The position numbers and the translations under genes were made by a program. From NCBI GenBank assembly GCA_023663725.1, contig JAMPGX010000010.1:54284-118283 (forward strand): 64,000 nt of DNA, written 5' to 3'. Source of the DNA: a bacterium (GTDB lineage: Bacteria > Bacillota > Clostridia > Lachnospirales > Lachnospiraceae). Below, one piece after another: positions 16,804-25,531 of the stretch (the first letter of the stretch is position 1; every line of letters starts with the position of its first letter). Below the pieces are notes generated by a model. That model saw nothing but the letters and a program-made list of their open reading frames with translations. It did no database searches and was not told where the DNA came from.

Positions 16804-19113
16804 CTATAATACGCCTCTTTTCTCATGTCCGGTGGTATAGTCCTTAAACGGTGGCTTGTGCCTGCTCATTTCTGTCGGCTTCGCAAAAAAATCAAGTATC
16901 CGCATCATCTCTTCCCCGCTCTCCGCAGTGAAGGAAAGGCGCCTATACACATGCTCGCAGCAATCCCATTCTCGATGCAGCGACAGAGGCACGCTGTTGA
17001 AGATCACATTCATGCACACATCACAGCGAAGCTCTACTGGAAACTGTTTGTGATAGCGGTCTGTCAGTGTCCCCTGCGACACAGCAGCCTGTCCCCGCAG
17101 ACATTTTCCGGCTGTCCTGGCAATACAGTTAGCGGTCTGCATGACCGGAATACGGCCATAGACAAGCTTCTCTGGAATGCTGTCCGGGCAATTTCTCGCT
17201 ATCGCACCGACTAACTGTCTCCATTCTCTGGCATTTAACTCCAGTGGGCAGGTCAGTTCGCAGCTCTTTTGGCGCCAGAACGCCGCCGTGCGGCTGTTCC
17301 ACACATAAATAGTATGATCCAGTTGAAGCCGAAAAGTCTCCCCCTGCTCTTCAAGCCAGCCGTATTCCTCCAAATTCCGAATCAAAAAGCCCGTTACCCT
17401 TTCCTGATGATACCACTCCAGCGCCTGCCTCATGATTCCTGTATCCTTGTCCCGCAGGATATAGGGCAGAGCCGCCCAAACAGCGATCCCCGCCGCCCGT
17501 AGCAGCTCCAATGCCTGCCTGGTCCCGCCGCCAGACTTCAACTGACGCCCTGTCTCCGAACCTGACTGCGCATCGGCAAGCAGATGGCTCTCCACATAGA
17601 GCCGCCCGACGGCCAGACTGTCTCTCTGACGCTGGCATTCCTGCGCCAGACGCACAAGCTGTTCCTCCGTGGAGACATGAATTCGCATTTCGTCGCAATC
17701 CTCCCGCACCGGCACATGGTCTGCCGGACTCGCAAGGCTGGCAATATTCATACTGCGGGTTGTGGGCTCCCTCCGCACCGTCAATCCGTGACCGGCGATG
17801 AGCCGATCCTCCAACAGCCTTACAGCCTCGCGGCGCAGGACATTGATTTCCTTCAGGGAATAAAACCCGCTTTCATCCGTCTGTATCCTCAAATCCTCCA
17901 CAGTAAAACAGCTCTCTCCCATTTTCAAAAGCTGTCTGCGAATATCCTCCTCCAGAACAGGGCGATTTTGAGCCTGTTCTACCACAGACCCCAGGACCCG
18001 CACCTGCATTCTCCCCGTCCCCATCGAGAGCTCTGCCTGTTCACCGCATACGAAGACCGCTCTTACCCACACGCCAATCCTCTTTTTCTGCCGGATATAA
18101 CCCTGGCGGATTTGTTCCAGGAGCGCTTCGTCGCTGCCACAGTAGGAGGGACTGTCCAATGTGACCATCTCCCGACCATTATGCTTGAAAAAGTAACCAT
18201 CCTGCCTCTTTCCACGGATGTACAGGCTGGACAAAGTCTCCAGATCCTCCTTTTCTACGCGGAAGACTCCCTGGGGATAACTCATACAGAGATCAATATA
18301 TTTTCGGTAAATGGCTGTCACGCCTGCCGCGTATTCCGGTTTTTTCATGCGTCCCTCAATCTTGAGGGAGTCAATACCGCTCTCGATCAGTCGGGGGAGA
18401 TGCTCGATAGCACACATATCCTTGAGGCTCAGCGGATAATAATCCCTTTTGCGCACCGCGGCCCCTGGGCTATCTGTCTCATAGGCCAGTCTGCAGGGCT
18501 GAGCGCAGCGTCCGCGGTTACCGCTGCGGCCTCCCAGAAGACTGCTGAGCAGACATGCGCCGGAATAACTGTAACACATGGCTCCATGGACGAAGGCCTC
18601 CACCTCCATTCCACTTTCCTGCCTGAGCATGCAAAGCTCCTCCAGACTCAGTTCCCTTGCGGGGACCACTCTGGTCACTCCCAGCTCTCTGAGCAGTCGG
18701 GCTCCGGCTGGGCCAGTTATCGTCATCTGTGTGCTGGCGTGAAGCTCCAGCTCTGGAAAGCGCTGCTGTATCACCGTAAGCGCCCCAATGTCCTGCACGA
18801 TCACGCCGTCCAGCCCCGCCTCATACAGCGGGGAAAGAGCCTCCGCCATCTCCTCCAGCTCCTGCTCCTTCATAAGCGTATTCACTGTCAGATAACTCTT
18901 ACAACCGTAAATATGACCATAGCGGATACATTCTACCAGCTCCTCTGTAGTAAAATTATCCGCATAAGCCCTGGCCCCGAATCTCTCTCCGCCCATATAG
19001 ACAGCGTCTGCACCCGCATGCACGGCGCCCACAAAAGCGTCCCTGCACCCTGCCGGCGCCAGCAGTTCAATATTCCCTTGCCTGTTGTTCTTCCAGCTTT
19101 TATCCTGTTCCAT
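16804..19113 (-). CDS. U32 family peptidase with C-terminal DUF3656-type region
   Basis: The protein has 769 residues. The N-terminal domain begins IELLAPAGCRDAF and continues with AVYMGGERFGARAYADNF, LHASTQMTI, EAFVHGAMCYSYSG and GNRGRCAQPCRLAYE. These are the U32 signature segments, including the Cys pair (CAQPC). Residues after about 380 match the long C-terminal extension (DUF3656) of U32 proteins of the RlhA/YdcP group, which act in rRNA hydroxylation in Escherichia coli. That role may or may not apply here. A terminator separates the gene from zapA upstream. Confidence 0.85.
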   Translation of the reverse strand: MEQDKSWKNNRQGNIELLAPAGCRDAFVGAVHAGADAVYMGGERFGARAYADNFTTEELVECIRYGHIYGCKSYLTVNTLMKEQELEEMAEALSPLYEAGLDGVIVQDIGALTVIQQRFPELELHASTQMTITGPAGARLLRELGVTRVVPARELSLEELCMLRQESGMEVEAFVHGAMCYSYSGACLLSSLLGGRSGNRGRCAQPCRLAYETDSPGAAVRKRDYYPLSLKDMCAIEHLPRLIESGIDSLKIEGRMKKPEYAAGVTAIYRKYIDLCMSYPQGVFRVEKEDLETLSSLYIRGKRQDGYFFKHNGREMVTLDSPSYCGSDEALLEQIRQGYIRQKKRIGVWVRAVFVCGEQAELSMGTGRMQVRVLGSVVEQAQNRPVLEEDIRRQLLKMGESCFTVEDLRIQTDESGFYSLKEINVLRREAVRLLEDRLIAGHGLTVRREPTTRSMNIASLASPADHVPVREDCDEMRIHVSTEEQLVRLAQECQRQRDSLAVGRLYVESHLLADAQSGSETGRQLKSGGGTRQALELLRAAGIAVWAALPYILRDKDTGIMRQALEWYHQERVTGFLIRNLEEYGWLEEQGETFRLQLDHTIYVWNSRTAAFWRQKSCELTCPLELNAREWRQLVGAIARNCPDSIPEKLVYGRIPVMQTANCIARTAGKCLRGQAAVSQGTLTDRYHKQFPVELRCDVCMNVIFNSVPLSLHREWDCCEHVYRRLSFTAESGEEMMRILDFFAKPTEMSRHKPPFKDYTTGHEKRGVL

Positions 19114-19141
19114 CCACTCCCACTCCCGTATGCCATATGGG

Positions 19142-19170
19142 AAAAAGCTGCCTTACACCGGCAGCTTTTT
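19142..19170. terminator. Terminator that overlaps the zapA stop codon
   Basis: AAAAAGCTGCC pairs with GGCAGCTTTTT around a 7-base loop. On the minus strand the last zapA codons (AAG CTG CCG GTG TAA) form one arm and the loop. Confidence 0.8.
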
Positions 19171-19566
19171 ATTTTTCTGTTCCTTTTCCAATTTCTCGAT
19201 CTGCTTGGCATTCTCCCGCAGCAGTATCTCCATCTCCTTGGATTCCTTTTCCAAATTCTCCATCTTGATCTGGGTGGAGACAAGCTCATGCTTCAGATCG
19301 TACAGCTCCTTCTCCTTGCGCTGCAACTCCTCCTCCAGAACAGCTATCTGATTCTTGGCCTTGAAATAGTCATCCGCAATATTCAGCTGCAGGAGTACGC
19401 TCTGTGTGTCCAGCGGTTTCCTGCGGAAGCTGTCCACCTTGCTGTACTCATTCACTTTGTTATTGATATAGGAGGCTACTTTCTGTAAGTACTCCTCGCT
19501 CTCATAGCCGCTCAATGTAAAAACTTTTCCGCCGATGATAACCTCTGTATCTGTTTTGGAAGACAT
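19153..19566 (-). CDS. zapA: Cell division protein ZapA
   Basis: The protein has 137 residues. The N-terminal EVIIGGKVFTLSGYESEEYL with VASYINNKV is the ZapA domain that binds FtsZ. A long C-terminal coiled coil (residues about 65-130) follows and is longer than in many ZapA proteins. ZapA bundles FtsZ filaments at the division site. GGAAAGGA precedes the ATG. The terminator stem is formed partly from the coding end. Confidence 0.85.
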   Translation of the reverse strand: MSSKTDTEVIIGGKVFTLSGYESEEYLQKVASYINNKVNEYSKVDSFRRKPLDTQSVLLQLNIADDYFKAKNQIAVLEEELQRKEKELYDLKHELVSTQIKMENLEKESKEMEILLRENAKQIEKLEKEQKNKKLPV

Positions 19567-19821
19567 AATTCCATCCTTTCCTGTATGACCCTGAACCCAA
19601 ACGCATCATTGCCTCAATCGGAACGTGAAACAACAGTTCCACATCTTCCCTCAATGCCATTAGACACAAAACTACAATATATGCGTTCCTTTATGCCATC
19701 GTAACACAATATCTATTATTTTTATTATATATCAGAACCAGCAGACAGACAAGCCCATTCTGTCATTTTTTGAAAAATCTTTTCTATGCAATATATTTTA
19801 TCGTAAATCAATAAAATATTA

Positions 19822-19850
19822 TTGACATTCAATCTTACAAATGGTATTTT
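19822..19850 (+). promoter_or_regulatory. Promoter for the membrane protein at 19929
   Basis: TTGACA and TATTTT lie 17 bases apart, 79 bases upstream of the start codon. The remaining intergenic sequence from 19567 to 19821 is AT-rich and shows no further clear signal. Confidence 0.5.
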
Positions 19851-19928
19851 ATGGTTACAGAAGTTATAGCAAGAGGGCAATAAAAAGCAACGCAGAAAAT
19901 TCAATAGATATGGGAGGATACCACGATA

Positions 19929-21227
19929 ATGGATAACAAAACGCCCCAGTCTAATCGACTGATACCAAGGATGCTACAGAACTATCCCTTTCTCACAGTG
20001 GCACTGCTGTCCATGTCGGTGGGAATCGTGCTTACGCCCTTTCTGGCAGAGTTCGACTTCAGCATTGCGGAGTTGCCCGGACTCATCCTCGGAGGGACCA
20101 TGATTACGGGAGGCTTTGTAGTGTATCCCTGGGCTTTGACTGCCGCAGAGCTATATCTGGCCGTTCGGGGACACCGCAGGCCGGAGGTTTACCGCAAGGG
20201 AAGAATATTCGATGTGATTGGCATCCCCCTGGGAGTGATGTACAGTATCCTGTACCTGGGACTGTTGCACAGCGTGGAATTTGGCGCGGACTGGGACAGT
20301 GTGCTGTACAACGCGCAGACCCACACGCCCATTTACACGCAGTCGTCTATTACTATATGGGTACTGGCGCTGACGGGATATGTGGGCTATCTGGCCGTCA
20401 ATTTCTTCATATCTCTGAAGAAAGCGCCGCCGCTGATACCGGTATTGGGAATAGCGGCCATGTATCTGGGAACCGTGGAAAGCATCGTCTGGGGCATACA
20501 GGTATTTAGGCTTCCGACAAATATAGAAGGGATCTGGGATATTTGGGATATCTATCTGCTCCTGTTTCCTCTAAACTGCGTGATTGTCACTGCCAGAACC
20601 GTCCGGCACAAGATATGGGAGTGGGAACAGCTCTCCCGTCCCGAACAGGAAACATCCCCCTGGCTGCAAAAATGTAACCGGCTCCTGATGCGTTCCAAGC
20701 GCTGGCCCTTTGCCGCCTTTCTATTGATGTGGCCGCTGTTTGGCGTCCTGATCGCTCTGCTGCTCCTGGCGGGCCAGAGGCCGGACGCCGCCATCAGAGC
20801 CTTTACGGAGACGTCAGGCTGGAATCTCTCTCAGCGAGTGGCACCTCAGAATATTTATTATGACGAGCATTATCTCTGCACCGTGGCCGCAGGCGGGCAC
20901 AAGCGCGTCGTAAAGCCCCTGCGTCTCGGAGTACGGCACGGACACGAGGTAATCGTAAACAGACAGCTCTGTGTGGCCAATGCCTTTGAACAGATATTGG
21001 AGGAAAAAACGCCGGGATTGCACAAAGCGGTACGACATCTCTATGACACCTATGGGTTTCCGGTGGCCAGACTGATCCGCTCCCGGTATACGGCGGATAT
21101 CATTTATTTACTGATGAAGCCGCTGGAGTGGCTCTTCCTGATCGTGCTGTACCTGACGGATGTGAATCCGGAGAACCGCATCGCCCTTCAATATACGGGA
21201 AAGAGTTTGCGGGACTTCACAGAGTAA
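19929..21227 (+). CDS. Polytopic membrane protein, possibly DUF6688 family
   Basis: The protein has 432 residues. About seven hydrophobic segments are seen (near residues 22-40, 50-72, 95-112, 140-162, 168-190, 205-220 and 265-285), followed by a soluble part with [20 protein letters not shown] and [13 protein letters not shown] and one more hydrophobic stretch near 385. The C-terminal soluble part resembles what I recall of the DUF6688 family; this is uncertain. The gene is transcribed opposite to ruvB and overlaps its end by 11 bases. The function is unknown. Confidence 0.6.
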   Translation: MDNKTPQSNRLIPRMLQNYPFLTVALLSMSVGIVLTPFLAEFDFSIAELPGLILGGTMITGGFVVYPWALTAAELYLAVRGHRRPEVYRKGRIFDVIGIPLGVMYSILYLGLLHSVEFGADWDSVLYNAQTHTPIYTQSSITIWVLALTGYVGYLAVNFFISLKKAPPLIPVLGIAAMYLGTVESIVWGIQVFRLPTNIEGIWDIWDIYLLLFPLNCVIVTARTVRHKIWEWEQLSRPEQETSPWLQKCNRLLMRSKRWPFAAFLLMWPLFGVLIALLLLAGQRPDAAIRAFTETSGWNLSQRVAPQNIYYDEHYLCTVAAGGHKRVVKPLRLGVRHGHEVIVNRQLCVANAFEQILEEKTPGLHKAVRHLYDTYGFPVARLIRSRYTADIIYLLMKPLEWLFLIVLYLTDVNPENRIALQYTGKSLRDFTE

Positions 21228-22215
21228 GCCCCAGCCCCAGATGCCGATAGGCGCTCTCCGTTACCACACGGCCTCTGGGGGTGCGGTTGATCAGACCGTT
21301 TTTGAGCAGATAAGGCTCCACCACATCCTCTATGGTTCCGGCGTCCTCCCCGATGGCGGCGGCCAGAGTGTCCAGGCCCACCGGCCCCCCCTGAAACTTT
21401 TCAATCATGGTATGCAGAATGTTTCTGTCGACATGATCCAGTCCCAGCCTGTCCACATCCATCAGATCCAGCGCCTCTCGCGCCACGGCCTCCGTAATCC
21501 TGCCGTCATATCTGACCTGCGCGAAATCCCGCACCCTTTTCAGAATCCGGTTGGCCAGCCTGGGAGTTCCCCGGCTGCGGCGCGCGAGCTCCTCAGCGCC
21601 CTCCTCGTCGATCTCCACGCCCAGTACCCGCGAGGAATGCTGAATAATCAGCTTCAGCTCCTGTATCGAATAGAATTCCAGATGATGAATCATGCCAAAC
21701 CGGTCCCGCAGAGGCGCTGTCAATAAACCTACTCTGGTGGTGGCTCCCACCAGCGTAAACCGTGGCAGATCAAGACGCACGGAGCGGGCTGTCGGACCCT
21801 TACCGATCATCACGTCAATGCAGTAATCCTCCATTGCTGGGTACAGCACCTCTTCCACCTGGCGGTTCAGCCGGTGGATCTCATCCACAAACAGCAGATC
21901 CCCCTCCTCCAGATTGTTCAGAATTGCCGCGATTTCCCCCGGCTTTTCGATGGCGGGACCGCTGGTCACCTTCAGATGCACGCCCATCTCATTGGCGATA
22001 ATGGACGCAAGCGTGGTCTTGCCCAGGCCCGGAGGACCGTAGAACAGCACATGGTCCAGAGCGTCTCCCCGCTGTCTGGCCGCTTCGATATAGATTTTTA
22101 ATGTCTCCTTGACCTTGGACTGCCCGATATAGTCGTCCAACACCTGCGGTCGCAGGGAACCCTCGATCTTTACGTCCTCCTCGGTCAAGCTGGTCTCTAT
22201 CACTCTCTTTGCCAT
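21217..22215 (-). CDS. ruvB: Holliday junction branch migration ATPase RuvB
   Basis: The protein has 332 residues. It has the RuvB start ([16 protein letters not shown]), Walker [12 protein letters not shown], Walker [11 protein letters not shown], sensor VGATTRVG with the arginine finger region [11 protein letters not shown], and a C-terminal winged-helix domain. RuvB forms the hexameric motor that works with RuvA on Holliday junctions. It lies 51 bases downstream of ruvA on the same strand. Confidence 0.97.
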   Translation of the reverse strand: MAKRVIETSLTEEDVKIEGSLRPQVLDDYIGQSKVKETLKIYIEAARQRGDALDHVLFYGPPGLGKTTLASIIANEMGVHLKVTSGPAIEKPGEIAAILNNLEEGDLLFVDEIHRLNRQVEEVLYPAMEDYCIDVMIGKGPTARSVRLDLPRFTLVGATTRVGLLTAPLRDRFGMIHHLEFYSIQELKLIIQHSSRVLGVEIDEEGAEELARRSRGTPRLANRILKRVRDFAQVRYDGRITEAVAREALDLMDVDRLGLDHVDRNILHTMIEKFQGGPVGLDTLAAAIGEDAGTIEDVVEPYLLKNGLINRTPRGRVVTESAYRHLGLGLTL

Positions 22216-22266
22216 ATTCTCTTCTATGCCCGCCAGAATCGCATTGGCGGGTGCATATCCTCTCCC

Positions 22267-22884
22267 TTAAAACATCTTCTTTAACGCCTGCTTCAGCAGC
22301 GCGGAGGAATCCAGAGACTCTGCCCCCTCCACCTGACTGACGGCTTTCATGGCCTCGCTCTGCCCATAGCCCAGAGCCACCAATGCTTCCACCGCCTCCC
22401 GCTTGCCGGGATGCTCCGGCAGATTCCCCAGAGCCTTGCCGTCCCCATACGCGGCGGCCTCCCTGGAGAGATCGGCGGTCTCGTAGTCAAGCTTATCCTT
22501 GAGTTCCAATACCAGCCGTTCCGCAGTGCGCTTGCCTATGCCGGGAGCCTGGGAGAGCGCCTTCACGTCCTGAGCCAGGATTGCGAACCGCAGCTGGCCC
22601 CCATCCATTGCGGACAGCAGTCCCAGAGCCCCCTTGGGGCCGATACCGCTGACAGTGATGCAACGCTTGAACATATCCAGGTCCCCCTTGGAGAGAAAAC
22701 CATATAGCCAGAACGCGTCCTCCCGAACGCTGGTATATGTATACAGCTTGGCCTCCTGACCAATTCCCGGCATCCTGGCCGCTGTCTGAGCTGAAATATG
22801 GACATTCACACCCACGTCATGCACATCGATGACGCAGCAGTCCTCCGCGATATCCGCCACAATTCCTTTCACATAAGCAAACAT
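22267..22884 (-). CDS. ruvA: Holliday junction DNA-binding protein RuvA
   Basis: The protein has 205 residues, a normal RuvA length. The N-terminal OB-fold (FAYVKGIVADI) is followed by two helix-hairpin-helix motifs (VSGIGPKGALGLL and APGIGKRTAERLVLELK) and a C-terminal domain that contacts RuvB (EALVALGYGQSEAMKAV). RuvA forms a tetramer on the four-way junction. No ruvC is adjacent. GGAGAG precedes the ATG. Confidence 0.97.
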   Translation of the reverse strand: MFAYVKGIVADIAEDCCVIDVHDVGVNVHISAQTAARMPGIGQEAKLYTYTSVREDAFWLYGFLSKGDLDMFKRCITVSGIGPKGALGLLSAMDGGQLRFAILAQDVKALSQAPGIGKRTAERLVLELKDKLDYETADLSREAAAYGDGKALGNLPEHPGKREAVEALVALGYGQSEAMKAVSQVEGAESLDSSALLKQALKKMF

Positions 22885-22981
22885 ATGCTCTCCTCCTGAA
22901 ACCGTCTGAACATAAATTTATTCTATCACATTCGAACATATGTTTCAAGTGCTATTTTTGCACGGCCAGAACACCCCCGCA

Positions 22982-23773
22982 TCATTCGCCGCCGAACATC
23001 ATTTCTGTGAACTTTCGAGTGTACTCATCCCAGAAGACCATGTCATGGATACCCTTGCTCTCAAGATAAACATGGGGATAGTCGATGCTTTCCAGATAGC
23101 GGTGAAACTCCCTGTTATTCTCCAGCAGAAAATCCTCCGTGCCGCAGGAGATGAAGAGTTCAGGGAGCCTATGCCCACTCTCCTTGAGCTTGCGGGCCAG
23201 AGTTTCAGGATTGTTATCGCTCTCCAGGACTTTGTCAAGATCGCCAAAGCATTCCCGATAGTACTCGTAATTCGCCACAGGATTGCTCTCCCCCTCCTTC
23301 ATATGGGCAATCCCATGGACAATCAGTGCGGAGGACATCCCCGCCGCCTTGCCGAAATGGTCCGGATAGGCGAGCGCCGTATGCAGCGCGCCAAAGCCGC
23401 CCATAGACATTCCCATGATGCAGGTCTCATCCGCGCTCATCGCCAGGCCAAAGGTACAGCGGACATATTCCACCAGCTCCTCCCCCACAAAGGTGCAGAA
23501 CTTGTGCCCCGAGGACAGGCCGTCCAGCCAGAACGCGTTCTCGCCGTTGGGAACCACCACCGCAAAATTGTATTTCTGCGCTATGTATTCAGGAACCCAG
23601 TTCCCGGCGTCACCCGTGTAGCCATGCAGCAGGAAGAGCGTTCTGGTCTTTCGGGACTGATATACCGTCTGTTCCTGCGGAATGTCCCTTCGGACGTCGT
23701 TGGGGATATACATCTGAAAGGATGTATACCGGTTTAAGGAATTTGCGTAGAAACGAATCTGGAAATTGGCCAT
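22982..23773 (-). CDS. Alpha/beta-hydrolase esterase (esterase D/tributyrin esterase-like)
   Basis: The protein has 263 residues. It shows LFLLHGYTGDAGNW (oxyanion region), the nucleophile elbow GMSMGGFGALH, an acid candidate in CGTEDF and a His in KGIHDMVFW. This set matches bacterial S-formylglutathione hydrolase/acetylesterase-like enzymes; the natural ester is unknown. No signal peptide is seen, so it is likely cytoplasmic. AAGGAGG lies close to the ATG. The start is preceded by a copy of the RBS-proximal hairpin repeat. Confidence 0.85.
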   Translation of the reverse strand: MANFQIRFYANSLNRYTSFQMYIPNDVRRDIPQEQTVYQSRKTRTLFLLHGYTGDAGNWVPEYIAQKYNFAVVVPNGENAFWLDGLSSGHKFCTFVGEELVEYVRCTFGLAMSADETCIMGMSMGGFGALHTALAYPDHFGKAAGMSSALIVHGIAHMKEGESNPVANYEYYRECFGDLDKVLESDNNPETLARKLKESGHRLPELFISCGTEDFLLENNREFHRYLESIDYPHVYLESKGIHDMVFWDEYTRKFTEMMFGGE

Positions 23774-23793
23774 ATCTAAACCTCCTTATTTTA

Positions 23794-23840
23794 AATCGCT
23801 GCGCGATGGCTCTAAAGGGTAAAGTCTCTTCGGCGCTCCC
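23794..23840 (-). repeat. RBS-proximal hairpin repeat, copy 2
   Basis: On the minus strand the block reads GCGCCGAAGAGACTTTA, then CCCTTTAGAGCC, then ATCGC-GCA-GCGAT. It ends about 7 bases before the AAGGAGG of the esterase gene. It differs from copy 1 at two positions in the first 43 bases. Confidence 0.75.
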
Positions 23841-23869
23841 TCATGAGAAAAACTTTCATTCGGAATTTC

Positions 23870-24304
23870 TTAGCAGGACTCGAATATTTTTATGATAACC
23901 CCACCCGCGGCAGGCTCTATCACCGATAGGAATTCCGCACACTCCCAGTCCGTGAGGACAGGACTGTCCGTCACCAGCATGGGCCTGTACCCGTCTCTGG
24001 CATTTCCTTGATTCTCAATAAAAACACGACATCTGTTCCCCGCAAAATCTTCTCCCTCCAGCATATATCTGGCCGACAGGACAGCCTCCCCGCCCTTTGC
24101 AATTTTCTGGGTATCGACGCCTGTGCCGACGGTTTTTCCCGTAAAAAATCTCCCTGACGCCGCCGCGGTGAACGGAATCATCACGATATCGGTCTTATAT
24201 CCCGCGACGCAGCTTGGCTCTCCGCATTCCACGTTGATCGTCATTATGGGGTCCATCGAGTTGCTGACGTTCTGACTATCTATCGGCTGCAAGTTTTCTT
24301 TCAT
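23870..24304 (-). CDS. DUF3237-like protein
   Basis: The protein has 144 residues, no signal peptide and no membrane segment. SGRFFTGKTVGTGVDTQ, then LSARYMLEGEDFAGNRCRVF, resemble the beta-barrel DUF3237 family, in which a Gly-rich turn and an ARY strand are conserved. The function of the family is unknown to me. The ATG is preceded by GGGAG at 6 bases. It lies upstream of the esterase on the same strand and may be co-transcribed, with 96 bases containing repeat copy 2 in between. Confidence 0.5.
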   Translation of the reverse strand: MKENLQPIDSQNVSNSMDPIMTINVECGEPSCVAGYKTDIVMIPFTAAASGRFFTGKTVGTGVDTQKIAKGGEAVLSARYMLEGEDFAGNRCRVFIENQGNARDGYRPMLVTDSPVLTDWECAEFLSVIEPAAGGVIIKIFESC

Positions 24305-24348
24305 GTTTTTCTCCCTATGGTTGCTATATGATAAAATTCCTGCATATA

Positions 24349-24696
24349 CTAATATTCTCCGTTATATTCCAAAGATGAAGATACTGTAACAAAATTAATA
24401 CAGTATGGAAAGTAGATATTTTTGCAAGAGGGAAGATTGTTTTCCAGAAATGAAACAATGTCATTCACCATTTCCTCACAAAAATATTTTGTGTTAAGTG
24501 TGCCAGTTAGAACTGCGTCCTCTGCAATATATTGTATCAGCAAAAATCCATAGGAAGGTGTTGCAATTACTAAGTCAGTTAATTCTTCGCCGTACTGTTC
24601 ATTTCGTTCTTCGAAAAAACGGACAATATTTGTATTGCCACATTGAAAGATTTCCGCGTCATATGTACAGCCATTGCTCTCAAATTTCCGCCGCAT
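24349..24696 (-). CDS. Small hypothetical protein (115 aa)
   Basis: The protein has 115 residues and is soluble. Its sequence (NTNIVRFFEERNEQYGEEL and LIQYIAEDAVLTGTLNTKYF) has no recognised motif. The DNA is more AT-rich than its neighbours, which suggests an accessory origin. GAGG lies just before the ATG. The ATG is 27 bases downstream of the end of a broken gene remnant. It could be an immunity-type protein, but nothing in the sequence proves this. Confidence 0.45.
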   Translation of the reverse strand: MRRKFESNGCTYDAEIFQCGNTNIVRFFEERNEQYGEELTDLVIATPSYGFLLIQYIAEDAVLTGTLNTKYFCEEMVNDIVSFLENNLPSCKNIYFPYCINFVTVSSSLEYNGEY

Positions 24697-24723
24697 TTCC
24701 TCACCATCTTATTCCATTAAAGT

Positions 24724-24906
24724 CTATTCATCACTGATCTTTACAAAGGTCAGACTATAATCTGTATTTACATAAAATGCCAGCATATCCAACGACAACT
24801 TTTTCAGGAGCAACTCCTACCCATGAGGGTTCAAACTGAAAACTTCTGACACCAAGCTGTGGATGACTTTCATATTCTTGTTTGCTGTCATTTTGGGCAA
24901 GACTGC
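24724..24906 (-). pseudogene. Frameshifted C-terminal gene remnant
   Basis: One frame reads SLAQNDSKQEYESHPQLGV and then RSFQFEPSWVGVAPEKVVVG. A shift of frame near 24780 then gives FYVNTDYSLTFVKISDE and a stop at 24724. Both parts read like natural protein sequence, but no start codon precedes them, so this looks like the tail of a lost gene. The family is not recognised. Confidence 0.4.
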
Positions 24907-24909
24907 TGA

Positions 24910-25437
24910 TCAGTGGCTACTTTTCTTTGCTATAAGAATATATCCTTGCAATTCCAGTGCCTTTCCAGAATCTGTGGTTAATTTCTCAAACCTCTGCTCA
25001 ATGATTTCATATTGATTCTCAAATTTTTGTAATAGCTTCGTGCTGGCTATATTGCGGATATCTGCTTCATAAAAAAAAGAAAGTTTGCCATATTTTACGC
25101 GGACATAATTAAGGACTTCTTTCAAAGCTTCATATGCATAACCTTTGTTCTGCTCCGATTCTACTATCCAGACCCCCAATTCAGGGGACTCTTCGGTAAG
25201 CCCGTGAACCTCAACACTTCCAAGAAACGCATCATTCTTCGAAAGAATGGAAAATAACAATGTTTCTTCTCTTTCCATTTCATTCAGGAACTCCTGTAGC
25301 ATGTCTTTTGCATGATCGCTGCTTTCAAATGGATCTGGCCACTGGAATTTTGTTATTTCTTGATTGAATCCGTGATAATAGTCCAACAGATGTCTCATTT
25401 CAAACGGTACAATATTTATTCTTTCAGCATATATCAT
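24910..25437 (-). CDS. GNAT family N-acetyltransferase (RimJ/RimL-like)
   Basis: The protein has 175 residues. It begins ERINIVPFEMRHL, typical of RimJ/RimL-like GNATs. LGVWIVESEQNKGYAYEAL is motif A, with the acetyl-CoA pyrophosphate loop (usual Q/RxxGxA/G), and ADIRNIASTKLLQKF is motif B. The acceptor is unknown. The ATG at 25437 is 10 bases after GGAGGG; a TTG two codons earlier is closer to it and possible. The DNA is AT-rich. A broken gene and a small orphan gene follow. Confidence 0.8.
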   Translation of the reverse strand: MIYAERINIVPFEMRHLLDYYHGFNQEITKFQWPDPFESSDHAKDMLQEFLNEMEREETLLFSILSKNDAFLGSVEVHGLTEESPELGVWIVESEQNKGYAYEALKEVLNYVRVKYGKLSFFYEADIRNIASTKLLQKFENQYEIIEQRFEKLTTDSGKALELQGYILIAKKSSH

Positions 25438-25531
25438 GCTCAATGTTCCCTCCAGCTTTCAATCTATGTATCTGATTATAAAATAGTTGCCTTCCACCCG
25501 CAATACTTATTTATTGCCTTATAAGCAAAAG

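Noticed and set aside
17584-19488. Long plus-strand open frame of 634 codons opposite the U32 peptidase and zapA
   Set aside because: It is antisense to clearly real genes, reads as low-quality His/Leu/Gln-rich protein, and has no ribosome site or domain.
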